DNA from: a bacterium
GTDB lineage: Bacteria > Bacillota > Bacilli > Lactobacillales > Streptococcaceae
Assembly (NCBI GenBank): GCA_905221205.1
Contig: CAJNCG010000001.1
Span: 310,001-374,000, forward strand
DNA: 64,000 nucleotides
Direction: 5' to 3'
Of the stretch, positions 7,610 through 17,533 are shown piece by piece. Below the pieces are notes generated by a model. The model did no database searches, was not told the DNA's origin, and worked only from the letters and a program-made list of their open reading frames with translations. Each line of letters starts with the position of its first letter. Position 1 is the first letter of the stretch. The translations under genes were made by a program, and so were the position numbers.

Positions 7610-9553
7610 TTAAAACACTGTTGCTTCTTCCAGCGTAAATTTGACATTGTCTTCAATCCACTTACGACGTGGTTCGACCTTGTCTCCCATGAGGACATTG
7701 ACACGGCGTTCGGCGCGTGCTAAGTCTTCGATTGTAACACGGATAAGAGTACGTGTCTCTGGGTTCATGGTTGTTTCCCAGAGCTGGTCCGCATTCATCT
7801 CACCAAGACCTTTGTAGCGTTGGAGTGTTGCTCCTTTACCAAACTGCTTGCGGAGTTCTTCTAGTTCTCCATCCGTCCAAGCATAGGCCACTTCTTCTTT
7901 CTTGCCTTTCCCTTTTGACATCTTGTAAAGAGGTGGAAGGGCAATATAGACATGGCCTGCCTCAACTAGCGGACGCATGTAGCGGTAAAAGAAGGTTAAG
8001 AGAAGTGTTTGAATGTGGGCACCGTCGGTATCCGCATCGGTCATGATAATAATCTTGTCATAGTTAGCATCTTCAATGGAGAAGTCTGCTCCTACACCAG
8101 CACCAATGGTATAAATCATGGTATTGATTTCCTCATTTTTGAGGATATCCGCCATCTTGGCCTTGGCTGTATTGATAACCTTACCACGAAGAGGTAGGAT
8201 AGCCTGGAACTTGCGGTCACGACCTTGCTTAGCAGAACCACCGGCAGAGTCTCCCTCGACTAGATAGAGTTCATTCTTAGCAGGATTCTTAGACTGGGCT
8301 GGCGTTAATTTCCCAGACAACAAGCCCTTATCCTTCTTGTTTTTCTTACCATTTCGACTCTCATCACGCGCCTTACGTGCTGCTTCACGAGCATCACGGG
8401 CCTTGATGGCCTTGCGAATGAGATTGGAAGCTAATTCCCCGTTTTCCATGAGGAAGAAAGTCAACTTATCAGCCACAATTCCATCCACAACCGGACGAGC
8501 TAGTGGACTTCCCAGTTTGTCCTTGGTCTGGCCTTCAAACTGCAAATGTTCTTCAGGAACTAAGATAGAAAGAACGGCTGCTAGTCCTTCACGGTAATCT
8601 GAACCTTCTAGATTTTTATCTTTTTCCTTGAGAAGACCTGTCTTACGCGCATAGTCATTCATAACCTTGGTAATGGCAGACTTAAGTCCTGTCTCATGCG
8701 TTCCACCGTCCTTGGTGCGAACATTATTGACAAAGGACAGAATATTATCTGAAAATCCATCATTGTATTGAAGAGCTACTTCCACTTGGAAGCCATTATC
8801 TTCTCCTTCAAAATAGAGAACAGGTGTCAAGGTTTCCTTGTCTTCGTTCAGATAGGACACAAAGTCCTGAACCCCATTTTCATAGTGGAACTCGATCGCT
8901 TCATCTGTTCGTTTGTCCGTTAATGACAAGGTCACATTTTTCAAGAGAAAGGCTGACTCATTGAGACGTTCTGAAATGGTGTTGTACTTGAAGTCTGTTG
9001 TAGAAAAGATGGTCGCATCCGGCATAAACGTAACCTTAGTACCTGTTTTAGACTTGGGTGCTGTACCGATTTTCTTCAAGGTCGTGACAGGTTTTCCACC
9101 ATTTTCAAAACGTTGCTTGTAGATTGCACCATCACGGGTGATTTCAACCTCCAGCCAACTTGAAAGAGCGTTAACAACGGAAGAACCCACTCCGTGGAGA
9201 CCACCAGATGTCTTGTAGCCACCCTGACCGAATTTCCCTCCGGCATGAAGAATTGTGAAGATAACCTCAACTGTTGGAATTCCCATAGCGTGCATACCAG
9301 TCGGCATACCACGACCATGGTCTTGCACAGTCAAACTTCCGTCTTTATTGATGGTGACATCAATACGGTCACCAAATCCAGACAAGGCTTCATCAACTGC
9401 ATTGTCCACGATTTCCCAGACGAGGTGATGGAGACCTGCCCCATCAGTCGATCCGATATACATACCTGGACGTTTACGGACCGCATCCAACCCTTCTAGC
9501 ACCTGAATGGCGTCATCATTATAATTGTTAATATTGATTTCCTTTTTTGACAC
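7610..9553 (-). CDS. parE: DNA topoisomerase IV subunit B
   Basis: The 647-residue GHKL ATPase subunit of topoisomerase IV partners ParC. Visible are the ATP-binding motifs (EIVDNAVDEAL and [14 protein letters not shown]), the TOPRIM motifs [15 protein letters not shown] and MTDADTDGAH, and the C-terminal [19 protein letters not shown] motif. The start codon is GTG at 9553, supported by AGGAGG seven bases upstream. The quinolone-region segment LPLRGKVINTAKAK looks unaltered. It heads the run parE-ant-RelA/SpoT-like-membrane protein-parC and is divergent from plsY. Confidence 0.97.
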   Translation of the reverse strand: MSKKEININNYNDDAIQVLEGLDAVRKRPGMYIGSTDGAGLHHLVWEIVDNAVDEALSGFGDRIDVTINKDGSLTVQDHGRGMPTGMHAMGIPTVEVIFTILHAGGKFGQGGYKTSGGLHGVGSSVVNALSSWLEVEITRDGAIYKQRFENGGKPVTTLKKIGTAPKSKTGTKVTFMPDATIFSTTDFKYNTISERLNESAFLLKNVTLSLTDKRTDEAIEFHYENGVQDFVSYLNEDKETLTPVLYFEGEDNGFQVEVALQYNDGFSDNILSFVNNVRTKDGGTHETGLKSAITKVMNDYARKTGLLKEKDKNLEGSDYREGLAAVLSILVPEEHLQFEGQTKDKLGSPLARPVVDGIVADKLTFFLMENGELASNLIRKAIKARDAREAARKARDESRNGKKNKKDKGLLSGKLTPAQSKNPAKNELYLVEGDSAGGSAKQGRDRKFQAILPLRGKVINTAKAKMADILKNEEINTMIYTIGAGVGADFSIEDANYDKIIIMTDADTDGAHIQTLLLTFFYRYMRPLVEAGHVYIALPPLYKMSKGKGKKEEVAYAWTDGELEELRKQFGKGATLQRYKGLGEMNADQLWETTMNPETRTLIRVTIEDLARAERRVNVLMGDKVEPRRKWIEDNVKFTLEEATVF

Positions 9554-9676
9554 AAGGAACCTCCTATTCGTTCATCTTTACTATTCTACAGGTTTTCCAA
9601 GGATTTTGCAAAATTTTTCTTTCTCCGGTGTGACAATTTCAGTAGAGATTCTCTGCCTTTCTTTCTCAATTCATGA

Positions 9677-9691
9677 TATAATAGGAGTATG
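9677..9691 (+). promoter_or_regulatory. Extended -10 promoter of plsY, six bases before the start codon
   Basis: TGA-TATAAT (hexamer 9677-9682) is followed by AGGAGT and the ATG at 9689. If this promoter is used, transcription would begin at or next to the start codon, so the AGGAGT would not be in the mRNA. No good -35 hexamer is visible, as is common for extended -10 promoters. Confidence 0.55.
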
Positions 9692-10330
9692 ATTACAATA
9701 GTTTTATTAATCCTAGCCTATCTGCTGGGTTCGATTCCGTCTGGTCTCTGGATTGGACAAGTATTCTTTCAAATCAATCTGCGAGAACATGGTTCTGGTA
9801 ACACCGGGACAACCAACACCTTCCGCATTTTAGGCAAGAAAGCAGGTATGGCGACCTTTGTGATTGACTTTTTCAAAGGAACCCTAGCAACGCTACTTCC
9901 GATTCTCTTTCATCTGCAAGGCGTTTCACCTCTCATCTTTGGCCTTTTGGCTGTTATTGGACATACCTTTCCTATCTTTGCAGGATTTAAGGGTGGTAAG
10001 GCTGTCGCAACCAGTGCTGGAGTGATTTTCGGATTTGCACCTGTCTTCTGTCTCTACCTAGCAGTTGTTTTCTTTGGAACCCTCTATCTTGGTAGTATGA
10101 TTTCACTATCTAGTGTCACCGCATCTATCGCGGCCGTTATCGGAGTTCTACTCTTTCCACTTTTTGGTTTTATCCTGAGTAACTACGACCCTCTCTTCAT
10201 CGCTATTATCCTAGCACTTGCTAGTCTGATTATCATTCGGCATAAGGATAATATCATACGCATCCAAAATAAAACTGAAAATCTTGTCCCTTGGGGACTA
10301 AACCTAACAAATCAAAATCCTAAAAAATAA
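9689..10330 (+). CDS. plsY: Acyl-phosphate:glycerol-3-phosphate acyltransferase
   Basis: The 213-residue membrane protein performs the first acylation in phosphatidic acid synthesis, using acyl-phosphate made by PlsX. The three conserved PlsY loop motifs are visible: GSIPSG near residues 14-19, [12 protein letters not shown] near 35-46, and [18 protein letters not shown] near 91-109. Five or so membrane segments separate them. It is transcribed alone, divergent from parE and convergent with nupQ, with a shared terminator. See the promoter entry for its unusual 5' end. Confidence 0.95.
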   Translation: MITIVLLILAYLLGSIPSGLWIGQVFFQINLREHGSGNTGTTNTFRILGKKAGMATFVIDFFKGTLATLLPILFHLQGVSPLIFGLLAVIGHTFPIFAGFKGGKAVATSAGVIFGFAPVFCLYLAVVFFGTLYLGSMISLSSVTASIAAVIGVLLFPLFGFILSNYDPLFIAIILALASLIIIRHKDNIIRIQNKTENLVPWGLNLTNQNPKK

Positions 10331-10360
10331 ACGCCAGTTTGAACAGAACTGACGTTTTTT
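10330..10360. terminator. Bidirectional terminator between plsY and nupQ
   Basis: The stem AACGCCAGTT / AACTGACGTT (one G-T pair) around a 7-base loop is flanked by A and T runs on either side, so it can end both convergent units. Confidence 0.85.
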
Positions 10361-10366
10361 GTATGC

Positions 10367-11323
10367 TTATTTTGATTTGATATAGTTGATACCATCTGCT
10401 TTTGGTGCAACTGCTTTTCCAAAGAAGGCTGCCAAGACCAAAATAGTCAAAACATAAGGTGCGATTTGAAGGTAAACCGCTGGCACTCCTTGTAGGAATG
10501 GCAATTGAGAACCGATAACAGCCAAACTTTGTGAAAGCCCAAAGAAGAGACTAGAAAGCATAGCTCCGATTGGATTCCATTTCCCGAAGATCATCGCAGC
10601 AAGAGCGATAAATCCAGGTCCAACAATAGTTGTCACTGAGAAGTTAACTGAGATTGATTGAGCATAAATCGCTCCGCCAATTCCACCTAGGAAACCTGAA
10701 ATGATAACTCCTAGATATCTCATCTTGTAGACGTTGATTCCCAATGTGTCCGCTGCTTGAGGATGTTCACCTACAGAGCGGAGACGAAGACCAAAGCGAG
10801 TCTTGAAGAGGATAAACCAAGCAAGGAATGAGAAGGCAATCGCGATATAACCTAGCAGACTTGTTGACTTGAAGAAGATATCACCAATCACTGGGATATT
10901 TGCCAAAACTGGGAAGTCAAAACGTCCGAAAGTCTGACTTAAGTTATCGGTTTGTCCTTTGTTATAAAGAACTTTCACTAAGAAAACAGCCATGGCAGGA
11001 GCCATCAAGTTCAATACTGTACCGCTGACAACATGGTCTGCACGGAAATGAACTGTTGCCGCTGCGTGGATGATAGAAAAGATTCCCCCTACCAATCCTG
11101 CAACTAACAAAGATAGCCATGGAGTTGCTGCTCCAAATTGTTCTGCAAATTCAAGGTTAAAGACAACTCCAGAAAAGGCTCCCATAACCATAATTCCTTC
11201 AAGACCGACGTTTACCACACCACCACGTTCAGAGAAAACTCCACCGATACTTGTAAAGATGAGGGGTGCTGAGTAGATCAGCATAGAAGACACCAAGAGG
11301 GTGAGCAAGGTTGTAATAGACAT
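10367..11323 (-). CDS. nupQ: Nucleoside ABC transporter permease
   Basis: The 318-residue protein is a BPD_transp_2 family permease with about ten hydrophobic segments and the conserved GGVFSERGGVVNVGLEGIM stretch near residues 27-45. It pairs with NupP to form the channel for nucleosides delivered by the PnrA lipoprotein, energised by NupO. It is the last gene of the pnrA-nupO-nupP-nupQ unit and starts 2 bp after nupP behind AAAGGAGGTAAG. Confidence 0.92.
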   Translation of the reverse strand: MSITTLLTLLVSSMLIYSAPLIFTSIGGVFSERGGVVNVGLEGIMVMGAFSGVVFNLEFAEQFGAATPWLSLLVAGLVGGIFSIIHAAATVHFRADHVVSGTVLNLMAPAMAVFLVKVLYNKGQTDNLSQTFGRFDFPVLANIPVIGDIFFKSTSLLGYIAIAFSFLAWFILFKTRFGLRLRSVGEHPQAADTLGINVYKMRYLGVIISGFLGGIGGAIYAQSISVNFSVTTIVGPGFIALAAMIFGKWNPIGAMLSSLFFGLSQSLAVIGSQLPFLQGVPAVYLQIAPYVLTILVLAAFFGKAVAPKADGINYIKSK

Positions 11324-11325
11324 CT

Positions 11326-12384
11326 TTACTTACCTCCTTTAACTTGTTTTTTCGGTTTGACAAAGCGTTCGATAAGATAATGAACACTGACAAAGAAGAT
11401 AATAGACGCTGTTACAATACTGACAAGCTCAGATGGTACCTGCGCCGCATTCATACCAGGAGCTCCAACTTGGAGAACACCAAATAGGAAGGCTGCAAAG
11501 AGAATACCAATTGGTGAGTTGGCTGCAAGCAGGCTAACTGCCATCCCGTTAAATCCGACAGCCAATGATGCCCCTTGAACATAGACGTTCTGGAAGGTTC
11601 CCAGACCTTCAACAGCTCCACCAAGACCAGCCAAAGCACCTGAGATAATCATAGAGAGGATAATTGTTCGTTTTGCAGAAATACCAGCGTATTCTGATGC
11701 GTGAGGATTAAGACCAACCGCACGGATTTCAAAACCAAGAGTTGTTTTCTTGAGCATGAACCAAATGACTGCAACGGCAATAAGAGCAAAGAAAATACCG
11801 ATATTCATCCGCGAATTACCAGTCAACTCAGCCAACCAAGGTGTCTGGTAGGTTGCATTAGCCCCAACACGAATCGTCGAATCTGTACTTTGCATGAAGT
11901 CTTTGGGAAAGGCGTGGATAAAGGCATTTCCTACATACAAGACAATGTAGTTCATCATGATGGTTACGATAACCTCTGACGTCCCTAGATAGGCTCTAAG
12001 AATACCTGGAATGGCACCGACAATCCCACCAGCAATCAAGGCAATTACGATAGTTGCTAAAATCATCAAGGGACGTGGCATATCTGGATGCGACAAGGCA
12101 AACCAACCACTGAGAATCCAACCTGCTAAAGCCTGACCAGGAAGTCCGACGTTAAAGAAACCAGCACGACTGGCAACGGCAAAGCCAAGACCAATCAAGA
12201 CCAAAGGCCCCATGGCACGGAAGATTTCTCCAATCCCACGCAGACTACCAAAGGCTGTATAGAACAATTCTTCGTAGCCCCAAATAGCATCATAACCGAA
12301 GATCCACATGACAATGGCTCCGAGTAAAATTCCTAGGAAGACAGAGATCAAGGGAACCGAAATTTGTTGTAATTTTTTAGACAT
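11326..12384 (-). CDS. nupP: Nucleoside ABC transporter permease
   Basis: This is a 352-residue BPD_transp_2 permease. I place the start at MSKKLQQ (12384), which follows GAAAGGAGAAGAGTG; a longer reading from 12411 would add nine residues inside nupO. The start overlaps the end of nupO by 8 bp, indicating translational coupling. Multiple membrane helices and the FFNVGLPGQALAGW stretch mark the family. It is the membrane partner of NupQ. Confidence 0.92.
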   Translation of the reverse strand: MSKKLQQISVPLISVFLGILLGAIVMWIFGYDAIWGYEELFYTAFGSLRGIGEIFRAMGPLVLIGLGFAVASRAGFFNVGLPGQALAGWILSGWFALSHPDMPRPLMILATIVIALIAGGIVGAIPGILRAYLGTSEVIVTIMMNYIVLYVGNAFIHAFPKDFMQSTDSTIRVGANATYQTPWLAELTGNSRMNIGIFFALIAVAVIWFMLKKTTLGFEIRAVGLNPHASEYAGISAKRTIILSMIISGALAGLGGAVEGLGTFQNVYVQGASLAVGFNGMAVSLLAANSPIGILFAAFLFGVLQVGAPGMNAAQVPSELVSIVTASIIFFVSVHYLIERFVKPKKQVKGGK

Positions 12385-13912
12385 CACTCTTCTCCTTTCC
12401 CAAGTTTCCACCAGCCATCAAGACACCAAGTTCTTGCTTATTGGTTGTTTCTGGTGATACAATACCTTGAATCTTACCATCGTGGATAACGGCAATACGG
12501 TCTGAGACGTTTAAAATCTCATCCAATTCAAAGCTGACAACAAGGACAGCCTTCCCATTATCACGCTCTTCAATCAAACGTTTGTGGATATATTCAATGG
12601 CGCCGACATCCAAACCACGAGTTGGCTGGCTGACGATAAGGAGTTCAGGATCTCGATCAATTTCACGAGCAATAATTGCTTTTTGTTGATTTCCTCCTGA
12701 GAGTGCAGCTGCAGGCACAAATTCACTAGCAGCACGAACATCAAATTCCTCCATTAGCTTTTTAGCATAAGAAGTAATATTTGAATAGTTCAAAATTCCA
12801 TTTTTACTATGTGGTTCTTTGTAGTAGGTTTGAAGGGCAATATTTTCAGAAATCATCATTTCCAAGATCAAGCCATCACGGTGACGGTCTTCTGGAACGT
12901 GCCCAACACTCAACTCTGTAATCTGACGCGGATGCAAGCCTACAATTGAATCTCCTTTTAGCTCAATGCTACCAGATTCAACCTTGCGAAGACCTGTGAT
13001 TGCTTGAATCAGTTCAGACTGACCATTTCCATCAATCCCTGCAATACCAACAATCTCTCCAGCACGAACATCCAAGGATAGATTTTTCACAGCTGGAACA
13101 CCGCGGTTTTCATTGACCACCAAATCTTTGATTGACAAGACCACTTCTTTTGGTTGAGAGGCTTGTTTCTCTGTTTTAAAGGAAACAGAACGTCCTACCA
13201 TCATTTCTGCCAAATCAGCATTGGTAGCTCCGGCAATTTCGACTGTTTCAATGGATTTCCCACGACGGATAACTGTAACGCGGTCAGAAACTGCGCGAAT
13301 TTCATCCAACTTATGGGTGATCAAGATAATTGATTTTCCTTCTTTGACAAGATTTTTCATAATAGCCATCAACTCATCAATTTCTGATGGAGTCAAAACA
13401 GCCGTTGGTTCATCAAAAATCAGGATATCAGCCCCCCGATAAAGGGTTTTTAAAATTTCTACACGTTGTTGGGCTCCAACTGAGATATCTGCTACCTTGG
13501 CAGAAGGGTCAACAGCTAAGCCATAACGTTCAGAAAGAGCCTTGATTTCTTTGCTAGCTCCAGCGATATCTAGCACACCATTTTTAGTCAATTCACTTCC
13601 TAAAATGATGTTTTCAGCCACTGTGAAAGCCTCTACCAACATAAAGTGCTGGTGAACCATTCCGATTCCCAAGCTAGCTGCTTTAGATGGTGAGTCGAGG
13701 TTGACAACTTGACCGTTGACCGCAATTTCACCACTGGTTGGTTCAAGAAGCCCTGCTAACATGTTCATCAGCGTGGATTTTCCAGCCCCATTTTCTCCTA
13801 AAAGTGCATGAATTTCACCTTTTCGTAGGTGCAGGTTGATTTTGTCGTTGGCAACAAATTCACCAAACACCTTGGTAATATCACGCATCTCAATGACATT
13901 TTCGTGTGCCAT
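12377..13912 (-). CDS. nupO: Nucleoside ABC transporter ATP-binding protein (double ABC domain)
   Basis: The 511-residue protein has two ABC domains. The first has a full Walker A (GENGAGKST, about residues 38-46), a signature-like VGAQQRVEILKTL and Walker B (ILIFDEPTAVLTP). The second has the degenerate Walker A GIDGNGQSE and the signature LSGGNQQKAIIARE, a pattern usual for this sugar/nucleoside importer family. It energises NupPQ. It starts behind GAAAGGAAGAGC and lies 143 bp downstream of pnrA, with a terminator between them. Confidence 0.93.
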   Translation of the reverse strand: MAHENVIEMRDITKVFGEFVANDKINLHLRKGEIHALLGENGAGKSTLMNMLAGLLEPTSGEIAVNGQVVNLDSPSKAASLGIGMVHQHFMLVEAFTVAENIILGSELTKNGVLDIAGASKEIKALSERYGLAVDPSAKVADISVGAQQRVEILKTLYRGADILIFDEPTAVLTPSEIDELMAIMKNLVKEGKSIILITHKLDEIRAVSDRVTVIRRGKSIETVEIAGATNADLAEMMVGRSVSFKTEKQASQPKEVVLSIKDLVVNENRGVPAVKNLSLDVRAGEIVGIAGIDGNGQSELIQAITGLRKVESGSIELKGDSIVGLHPRQITELSVGHVPEDRHRDGLILEMMISENIALQTYYKEPHSKNGILNYSNITSYAKKLMEEFDVRAASEFVPAAALSGGNQQKAIIAREIDRDPELLIVSQPTRGLDVGAIEYIHKRLIEERDNGKAVLVVSFELDEILNVSDRIAVIHDGKIQGIVSPETTNKQELGVLMAGGNLGKEKSDV

Positions 13913-13981
13913 GTGCTCTTCCTTTCAGAGTCTTATTTTATTTCAATAAAACTTGCTATTTTATCTAGTAGCAAGCTTTAC

Positions 13982-14004
13982 TGAGACAAAATGACTTTGT
14001 CTCA
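13982..14004. repeat. Perfect inverted repeat between pnrA and nupO
   Basis: TGAGACAAA and TTTGTCTCA form a 9-bp stem around ATGAC. It lies just downstream (minus strand) of the pnrA terminator and has no T run of its own. It may stabilise the 5' end of a processed nupOPQ mRNA, or be chance; I cannot tell. Confidence 0.6.
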
Positions 14005-14008
14005 ACTC

Positions 14009-14034
14009 TTAAAAAAGCGGCCGAGGGCCGCTTC
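14009..14034 (-). terminator. Internal terminator after pnrA
   Basis: A GC-rich perfect 8-bp stem, AAGCGGCC / GGCCGCTT around a 3-base loop, runs into six T's on the minus strand. It sits 22 bp past the pnrA stop and ahead of nupO, so it should reduce transport-gene mRNA relative to the binding-protein mRNA. Confidence 0.85.
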
Positions 14035-14055
14035 CTAAGAAATGACTTCCATCCA

Positions 14056-15108
14056 TTATTTTTCAGGAACTTTTACGCTTCCATCAAGGATTTTAGCTTT
14101 AGCGTCTTCAACAGCTTTTTTACCTTCTTCTGAAAGGTTTGTCACTGCCAAGTCAACCCCTTTATCTTTTAATGAATAAACGATTACTTGACCGCCAGGG
14201 AATTCACCTTTTTCTGCTTTGTTAGCAATATCTTTTACAGTTGTACCAACTTGTTTCAATGTAGATACAAGAACAAAGTTTGATTCTTTGCCATCTTTAG
14301 AAGTGTATTTACCTTCCCCTACTTGGTCACGGTCAACACCGATAACCCAAACTTTTTCACTTTCAGAACGGCTTTCGTTGAGTGATTTAGCTTCCGCAAA
14401 GACACCTGCACCTGTTCCACCTGCTGCTTGGTAAACAACGTCTGCACCAGCTGCGTATTGTGCTGCTGCAATTGTTTTACCTTTAGCGGCATCACCAAAT
14501 GAACCAGCGTAGTCAACTTGTACTTTGATAGATGGGTCTACTGATTCAACACCAGCTTTAAATCCAGCTGCAAAACGTGAGATAACTTCAGACTCGATAC
14601 CACCTACAAAACCAACTTGTTTTGTTTTAGTTGTTTTAGCTGCTGCAACACCTGCAAGGTAAGCAGCTTCGTTATCAGCAAATGTTACGCTCGCAACATT
14701 CTTTTGATCTTTAATCACATCATCAATCAAGACATAGTTCAAGTCAGAGTGGTCTTTTGCTGCTTCTTCAACTGCATTGTGAAGGGCAAAACCAACACCG
14801 AAGATCAGGTTGTAACTTCCAGCCGCTTGTTGCAAGTTGTTAGCGTAGTCAGCTTCACTTGTTGATTGGAAGTAAGTAAAACCTTTATCTTTTGAAAGAT
14901 TGTGTTCTTTACCCCAGTCTTGCAAACCTTCCCAAGCTGATTGGTTGAATGATTTATCATCAACACCACCAGTATCAGTGACGATTGCTGCTTTTGTCTT
15001 CACATCAGAAGATGAAGCTGCGTTACGAGAAGAGCGGTTACCACATGCAGCAAGTCCAACTGCTGCCACTGCAACTAGACCAAGGCCTAGCCATTGTTTC
15101 TTGTTCAT
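14056..15108 (-). CDS. pnrA: BMP-family nucleoside-binding lipoprotein
   Basis: This is a 350-residue extracellular lipoprotein. The start at MNKKQWLG (15108) is chosen because AGGAGGTTCAGTA lies directly upstream; a longer frame from 15147 would bury the signal peptide. The signal ends in lipobox GLAACG. The mature part has BMP family features (VTDTGGVDDKSFNQSAWEGL, then VGFVGGIES). In pneumococcus this protein (PnrA) binds purine nucleosides. It is the receptor for NupOPQ and lies 89 bp after cdd. Confidence 0.95.
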   Translation of the reverse strand: MNKKQWLGLGLVAVAAVGLAACGNRSSRNAASSSDVKTKAAIVTDTGGVDDKSFNQSAWEGLQDWGKEHNLSKDKGFTYFQSTSEADYANNLQQAAGSYNLIFGVGFALHNAVEEAAKDHSDLNYVLIDDVIKDQKNVASVTFADNEAAYLAGVAAAKTTKTKQVGFVGGIESEVISRFAAGFKAGVESVDPSIKVQVDYAGSFGDAAKGKTIAAAQYAAGADVVYQAAGGTGAGVFAEAKSLNESRSESEKVWVIGVDRDQVGEGKYTSKDGKESNFVLVSTLKQVGTTVKDIANKAEKGEFPGGQVIVYSLKDKGVDLAVTNLSEEGKKAVEDAKAKILDGSVKVPEK

Positions 15109-15197
15109 TACTGAACCTCCTAAATAAGATGTGCAACGATGTTGCAAGTATGGATTGGTTGGTCACAAGGACCGTGCCACTCAGAGAGCGACTCAGA

Positions 15198-15587
15198 CTA
15201 GTTTAAGTCTGTAAAAGAGTATGGAAGTAACTCCCCGACCGTCATCTCGACCGTCGATTTATCTTTTGCGACTAAGGTCACTTTTAGATCTTGTTCAAAA
15301 AATTCAGCCATCACTTGGCGACAAGCGCCACATGGCGAGATTGGCTTTTCAGTCTGTCCATAGACAATCAATTCTGAAAACTCTCTTTGACCTTCGGAAA
15401 CTGCTTTAAAAATCGCTGTACGTTCTCCACAGTTGGTCAAAGGATAGCTAGCATTTTCGATATTCACTCCCGTGTAAACACTTCCGTCTTTTGCCACTAA
15501 AACTGCTCCGATAGGAAAGTGAGAATAGGGGACATAGGCATGTTTGCTGGTTTCAATTGCCAGGTTAATCAACTCAGTAGTCGCCAT
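15198..15587 (-). CDS. cdd: Cytidine deaminase
   Basis: The 129-residue enzyme hydrolyses cytidine and deoxycytidine to uridine and deoxyuridine. The zinc site is visible as NCGERTA and SPCGACRQV (three cysteines plus the catalytic Glu). It overlaps deoC by 14 bp, and its AAAGGAG site lies inside deoC, so the two are coupled. The products feed the pyrimidine nucleoside phosphorylase encoded two genes upstream. Confidence 0.96.
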   Translation of the reverse strand: MATTELINLAIETSKHAYVPYSHFPIGAVLVAKDGSVYTGVNIENASYPLTNCGERTAIFKAVSEGQREFSELIVYGQTEKPISPCGACRQVMAEFFEQDLKVTLVAKDKSTVEMTVGELLPYSFTDLN

Positions 15588-16236
15588 CTGCCAATTCTCC
15601 TTTTAAAATGGCTACACCAGCTGACGTTCCGATACGGGTCGCACCTGCTTCTACAAAGGCAAGAGCATCTTCATAAGAACGAGCTCCACCGGCAGCCTTG
15701 ACACCCATATCAGGTCCAACTGTTTCACGCATTAATGTAACATCTGCTATCGTAGCGCCACCAGTTGAAAAGCCAGTAGATGTTTTAACAAAGTCAGCTC
15801 CCGCTTTCTGGGCTAATTGACAAGCCACAACTTTTTCTTGGTCTGTCAATAAGCAAGCTTCAATGATGACTTTAACCAACTTGTCACCACTTGCTTCTAC
15901 AACAGCACGGATGTCTGATTCAACCAAATCAAGATTTCCTGATTTGAGAGCTCCAACATTGATCACCATATCAATCTCATCTGCACCATTTTGGATAGCT
16001 TCTTTGGTTTCAAATGCTTTCACAGCTGAAGTTGTTGCTCCCAAGGGGAAACCAACTACAGTGCAGACCTTGACTTCTGTGCCTTCAAGCCCTTTTTTAG
16101 CATATTCAACCCAGGTCGGATTGACGCAAACACTGGCAAAATCATACTCTCTAGCCTCAGACAACAAACAATCAATTTGTTTTTCTGTAGCATCCTGCTT
16201 TAAAAGCGTATGATCGATATATTTATTTAATTTCAT
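15574..16236 (-). CDS. deoC: Deoxyribose-phosphate aldolase
   Basis: The 220-residue class I aldolase splits 2-deoxyribose 5-phosphate into acetaldehyde and glyceraldehyde 3-phosphate. The Schiff-base lysine is in the [13 protein letters not shown] motif; KVIIEACLL and the IDHTLLK N-terminus also match. It starts 19 bp after pdp behind AGGAGAATCCGG. It completes the breakdown of deoxynucleosides started by Pdp, PunA and DeoD. Confidence 0.96.
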   Translation of the reverse strand: MKLNKYIDHTLLKQDATEKQIDCLLSEAREYDFASVCVNPTWVEYAKKGLEGTEVKVCTVVGFPLGATTSAVKAFETKEAIQNGADEIDMVINVGALKSGNLDLVESDIRAVVEASGDKLVKVIIEACLLTDQEKVVACQLAQKAGADFVKTSTGFSTGGATIADVTLMRETVGPDMGVKAAGGARSYEDALAFVEAGATRIGTSAGVAILKGELADGDY

Positions 16237-16255
16237 ATCCGGATTCTCCTGTTGT

Positions 16256-17533
16256 TTATGAGATAATTTCTATAATTTCTCGTAAACTTTGCACCCTATC
16301 ATTTATTTTAACATATTTTTGAAAATCTGTAACTAGCTGAGGAGAAATTTTTCCATTTGTGTATACTTTTGCCACAATTTCTCCCTTTTGAACGGAGTCT
16401 CCAACCTTCTTTTCAAAAACAATTCCAGTTTCATAGTCCAAGTCATCAGACTTAACTGCACGACCAGCACCAAGTCTCATGGCATAAAGACCAAATTCCA
16501 TAGCTGGAAGCGCTGAGATAATACCTGTTTCTTGGGCAGGGATTTCCACCACATGGGACACATTAACTGGGCGATAGAGGTCTTCCAAGTCTCCACCTTG
16601 AGCTTGGACCATCTCCTCAAACTTAGCCAGTGCTTGACCATTTTCAAGATGTTGGCAAACTTCTTCAACTGTCTTGTTTACATTTGCCAAACCAAGCATA
16701 ATCTGAGCCAATTCACAGATAAAGTGGGTAATATCTTGGCGGCCTTGTCCTTTTAAAATCTCCAGTGCTTCAAGGATTTCCAGACGATTTCCAATCGCTC
16801 GTCCCAAGGGCTGGCTCATATCCGTAATCACGGCTACCGTCTTTCGACCAACTGCCTTACCAAGATCCACCATGGTTTGAGCCAGTTCTCGCGCCTCATC
16901 AACCGTCTTCATGAAAGCACCCTCACCGACAGTCACGTCTAGCAAAATAGCATCCGCTCCTGCCGCGATTTTCTTGCTCATCACCGAACTCGCAATCAAA
17001 GGAATCGTGTCAACAGTTGCGGTCACATCACGGAGAGCATAGAGAAGCTTGTCAGCTTTGACCAACTGGTCTGATTGCCCAATGACAGATACTCCAATGT
17101 CCTGAACCTGACGAATGAAATCTTCTTGACTGCGCTCGACTTGATAGCCCTTAATAGACTCCAATTTATCAATTGTTCCACCAGTATGACCGAGACCACG
17201 ACCACTCATTTTGGCTACAGGCACACCAAAGCTAGCAACAAGAGGAGCTAAAATCAAGGTCACTTTATCACCAACACCACCTGTAGAATGCTTGTCAACC
17301 TTAACACCATCAATAGCTGATAAATCAAACTCTTGCCCAGTCTTGACCATATTCATAGTCAAATCTGAGATTTCTCGTGTCGTCATTCCTTTGAAATAGA
17401 TAGCCATAGCAAAAGCAGACATCTGATAATCAGGAACAGTTCCTGATACATAGCCTTCAACTAACCATTCAATTTCACTTGAAGTCAATTCTTGACCATC
17501 TCGTTTTTTTTGGATTAAATCAACTGCTCTCAT
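16256..17533 (-). CDS. pdp: Pyrimidine-nucleoside phosphorylase
   Basis: The 425-residue enzyme cleaves uridine/thymidine-type nucleosides with phosphate. Motifs [10 protein letters not shown] and [11 protein letters not shown], which bind phosphate and sugar, are intact. Length is normal for the family. It overlaps the upstream methyltransferase gene by four bases (ATGA), so the two are translationally coupled. Confidence 0.95.
   Translation of the reverse strand: MRAVDLIQKKRDGQELTSSEIEWLVEGYVSGTVPDYQMSAFAMAIYFKGMTTREISDLTMNMVKTGQEFDLSAIDGVKVDKHSTGGVGDKVTLILAPLVASFGVPVAKMSGRGLGHTGGTIDKLESIKGYQVERSQEDFIRQVQDIGVSVIGQSDQLVKADKLLYALRDVTATVDTIPLIASSVMSKKIAAGADAILLDVTVGEGAFMKTVDEARELAQTMVDLGKAVGRKTVAVITDMSQPLGRAIGNRLEILEALEILKGQGRQDITHFICELAQIMLGLANVNKTVEEVCQHLENGQALAKFEEMVQAQGGDLEDLYRPVNVSHVVEIPAQETGIISALPAMEFGLYAMRLGAGRAVKSDDLDYETGIVFEKKVGDSVQKGEIVAKVYTNGKISPQLVTDFQKYVKINDRVQSLREIIEIIS

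Noticed and set aside
7753..9499. Plus- and minus-strand open frames overlapping parE
   Set aside because: They are shadows of the conserved parE frame.
15109..15197. Possible structured RNA or riboswitch between cdd and pnrA
   Set aside because: Only short 4-5 bp stems are visible, no known riboswitch motif was recognised, and the gap is just 89 bases.
14618..15206. Overlapping plus-strand frames across pnrA
   Set aside because: Antisense to a clear lipoprotein gene, without supporting signals.
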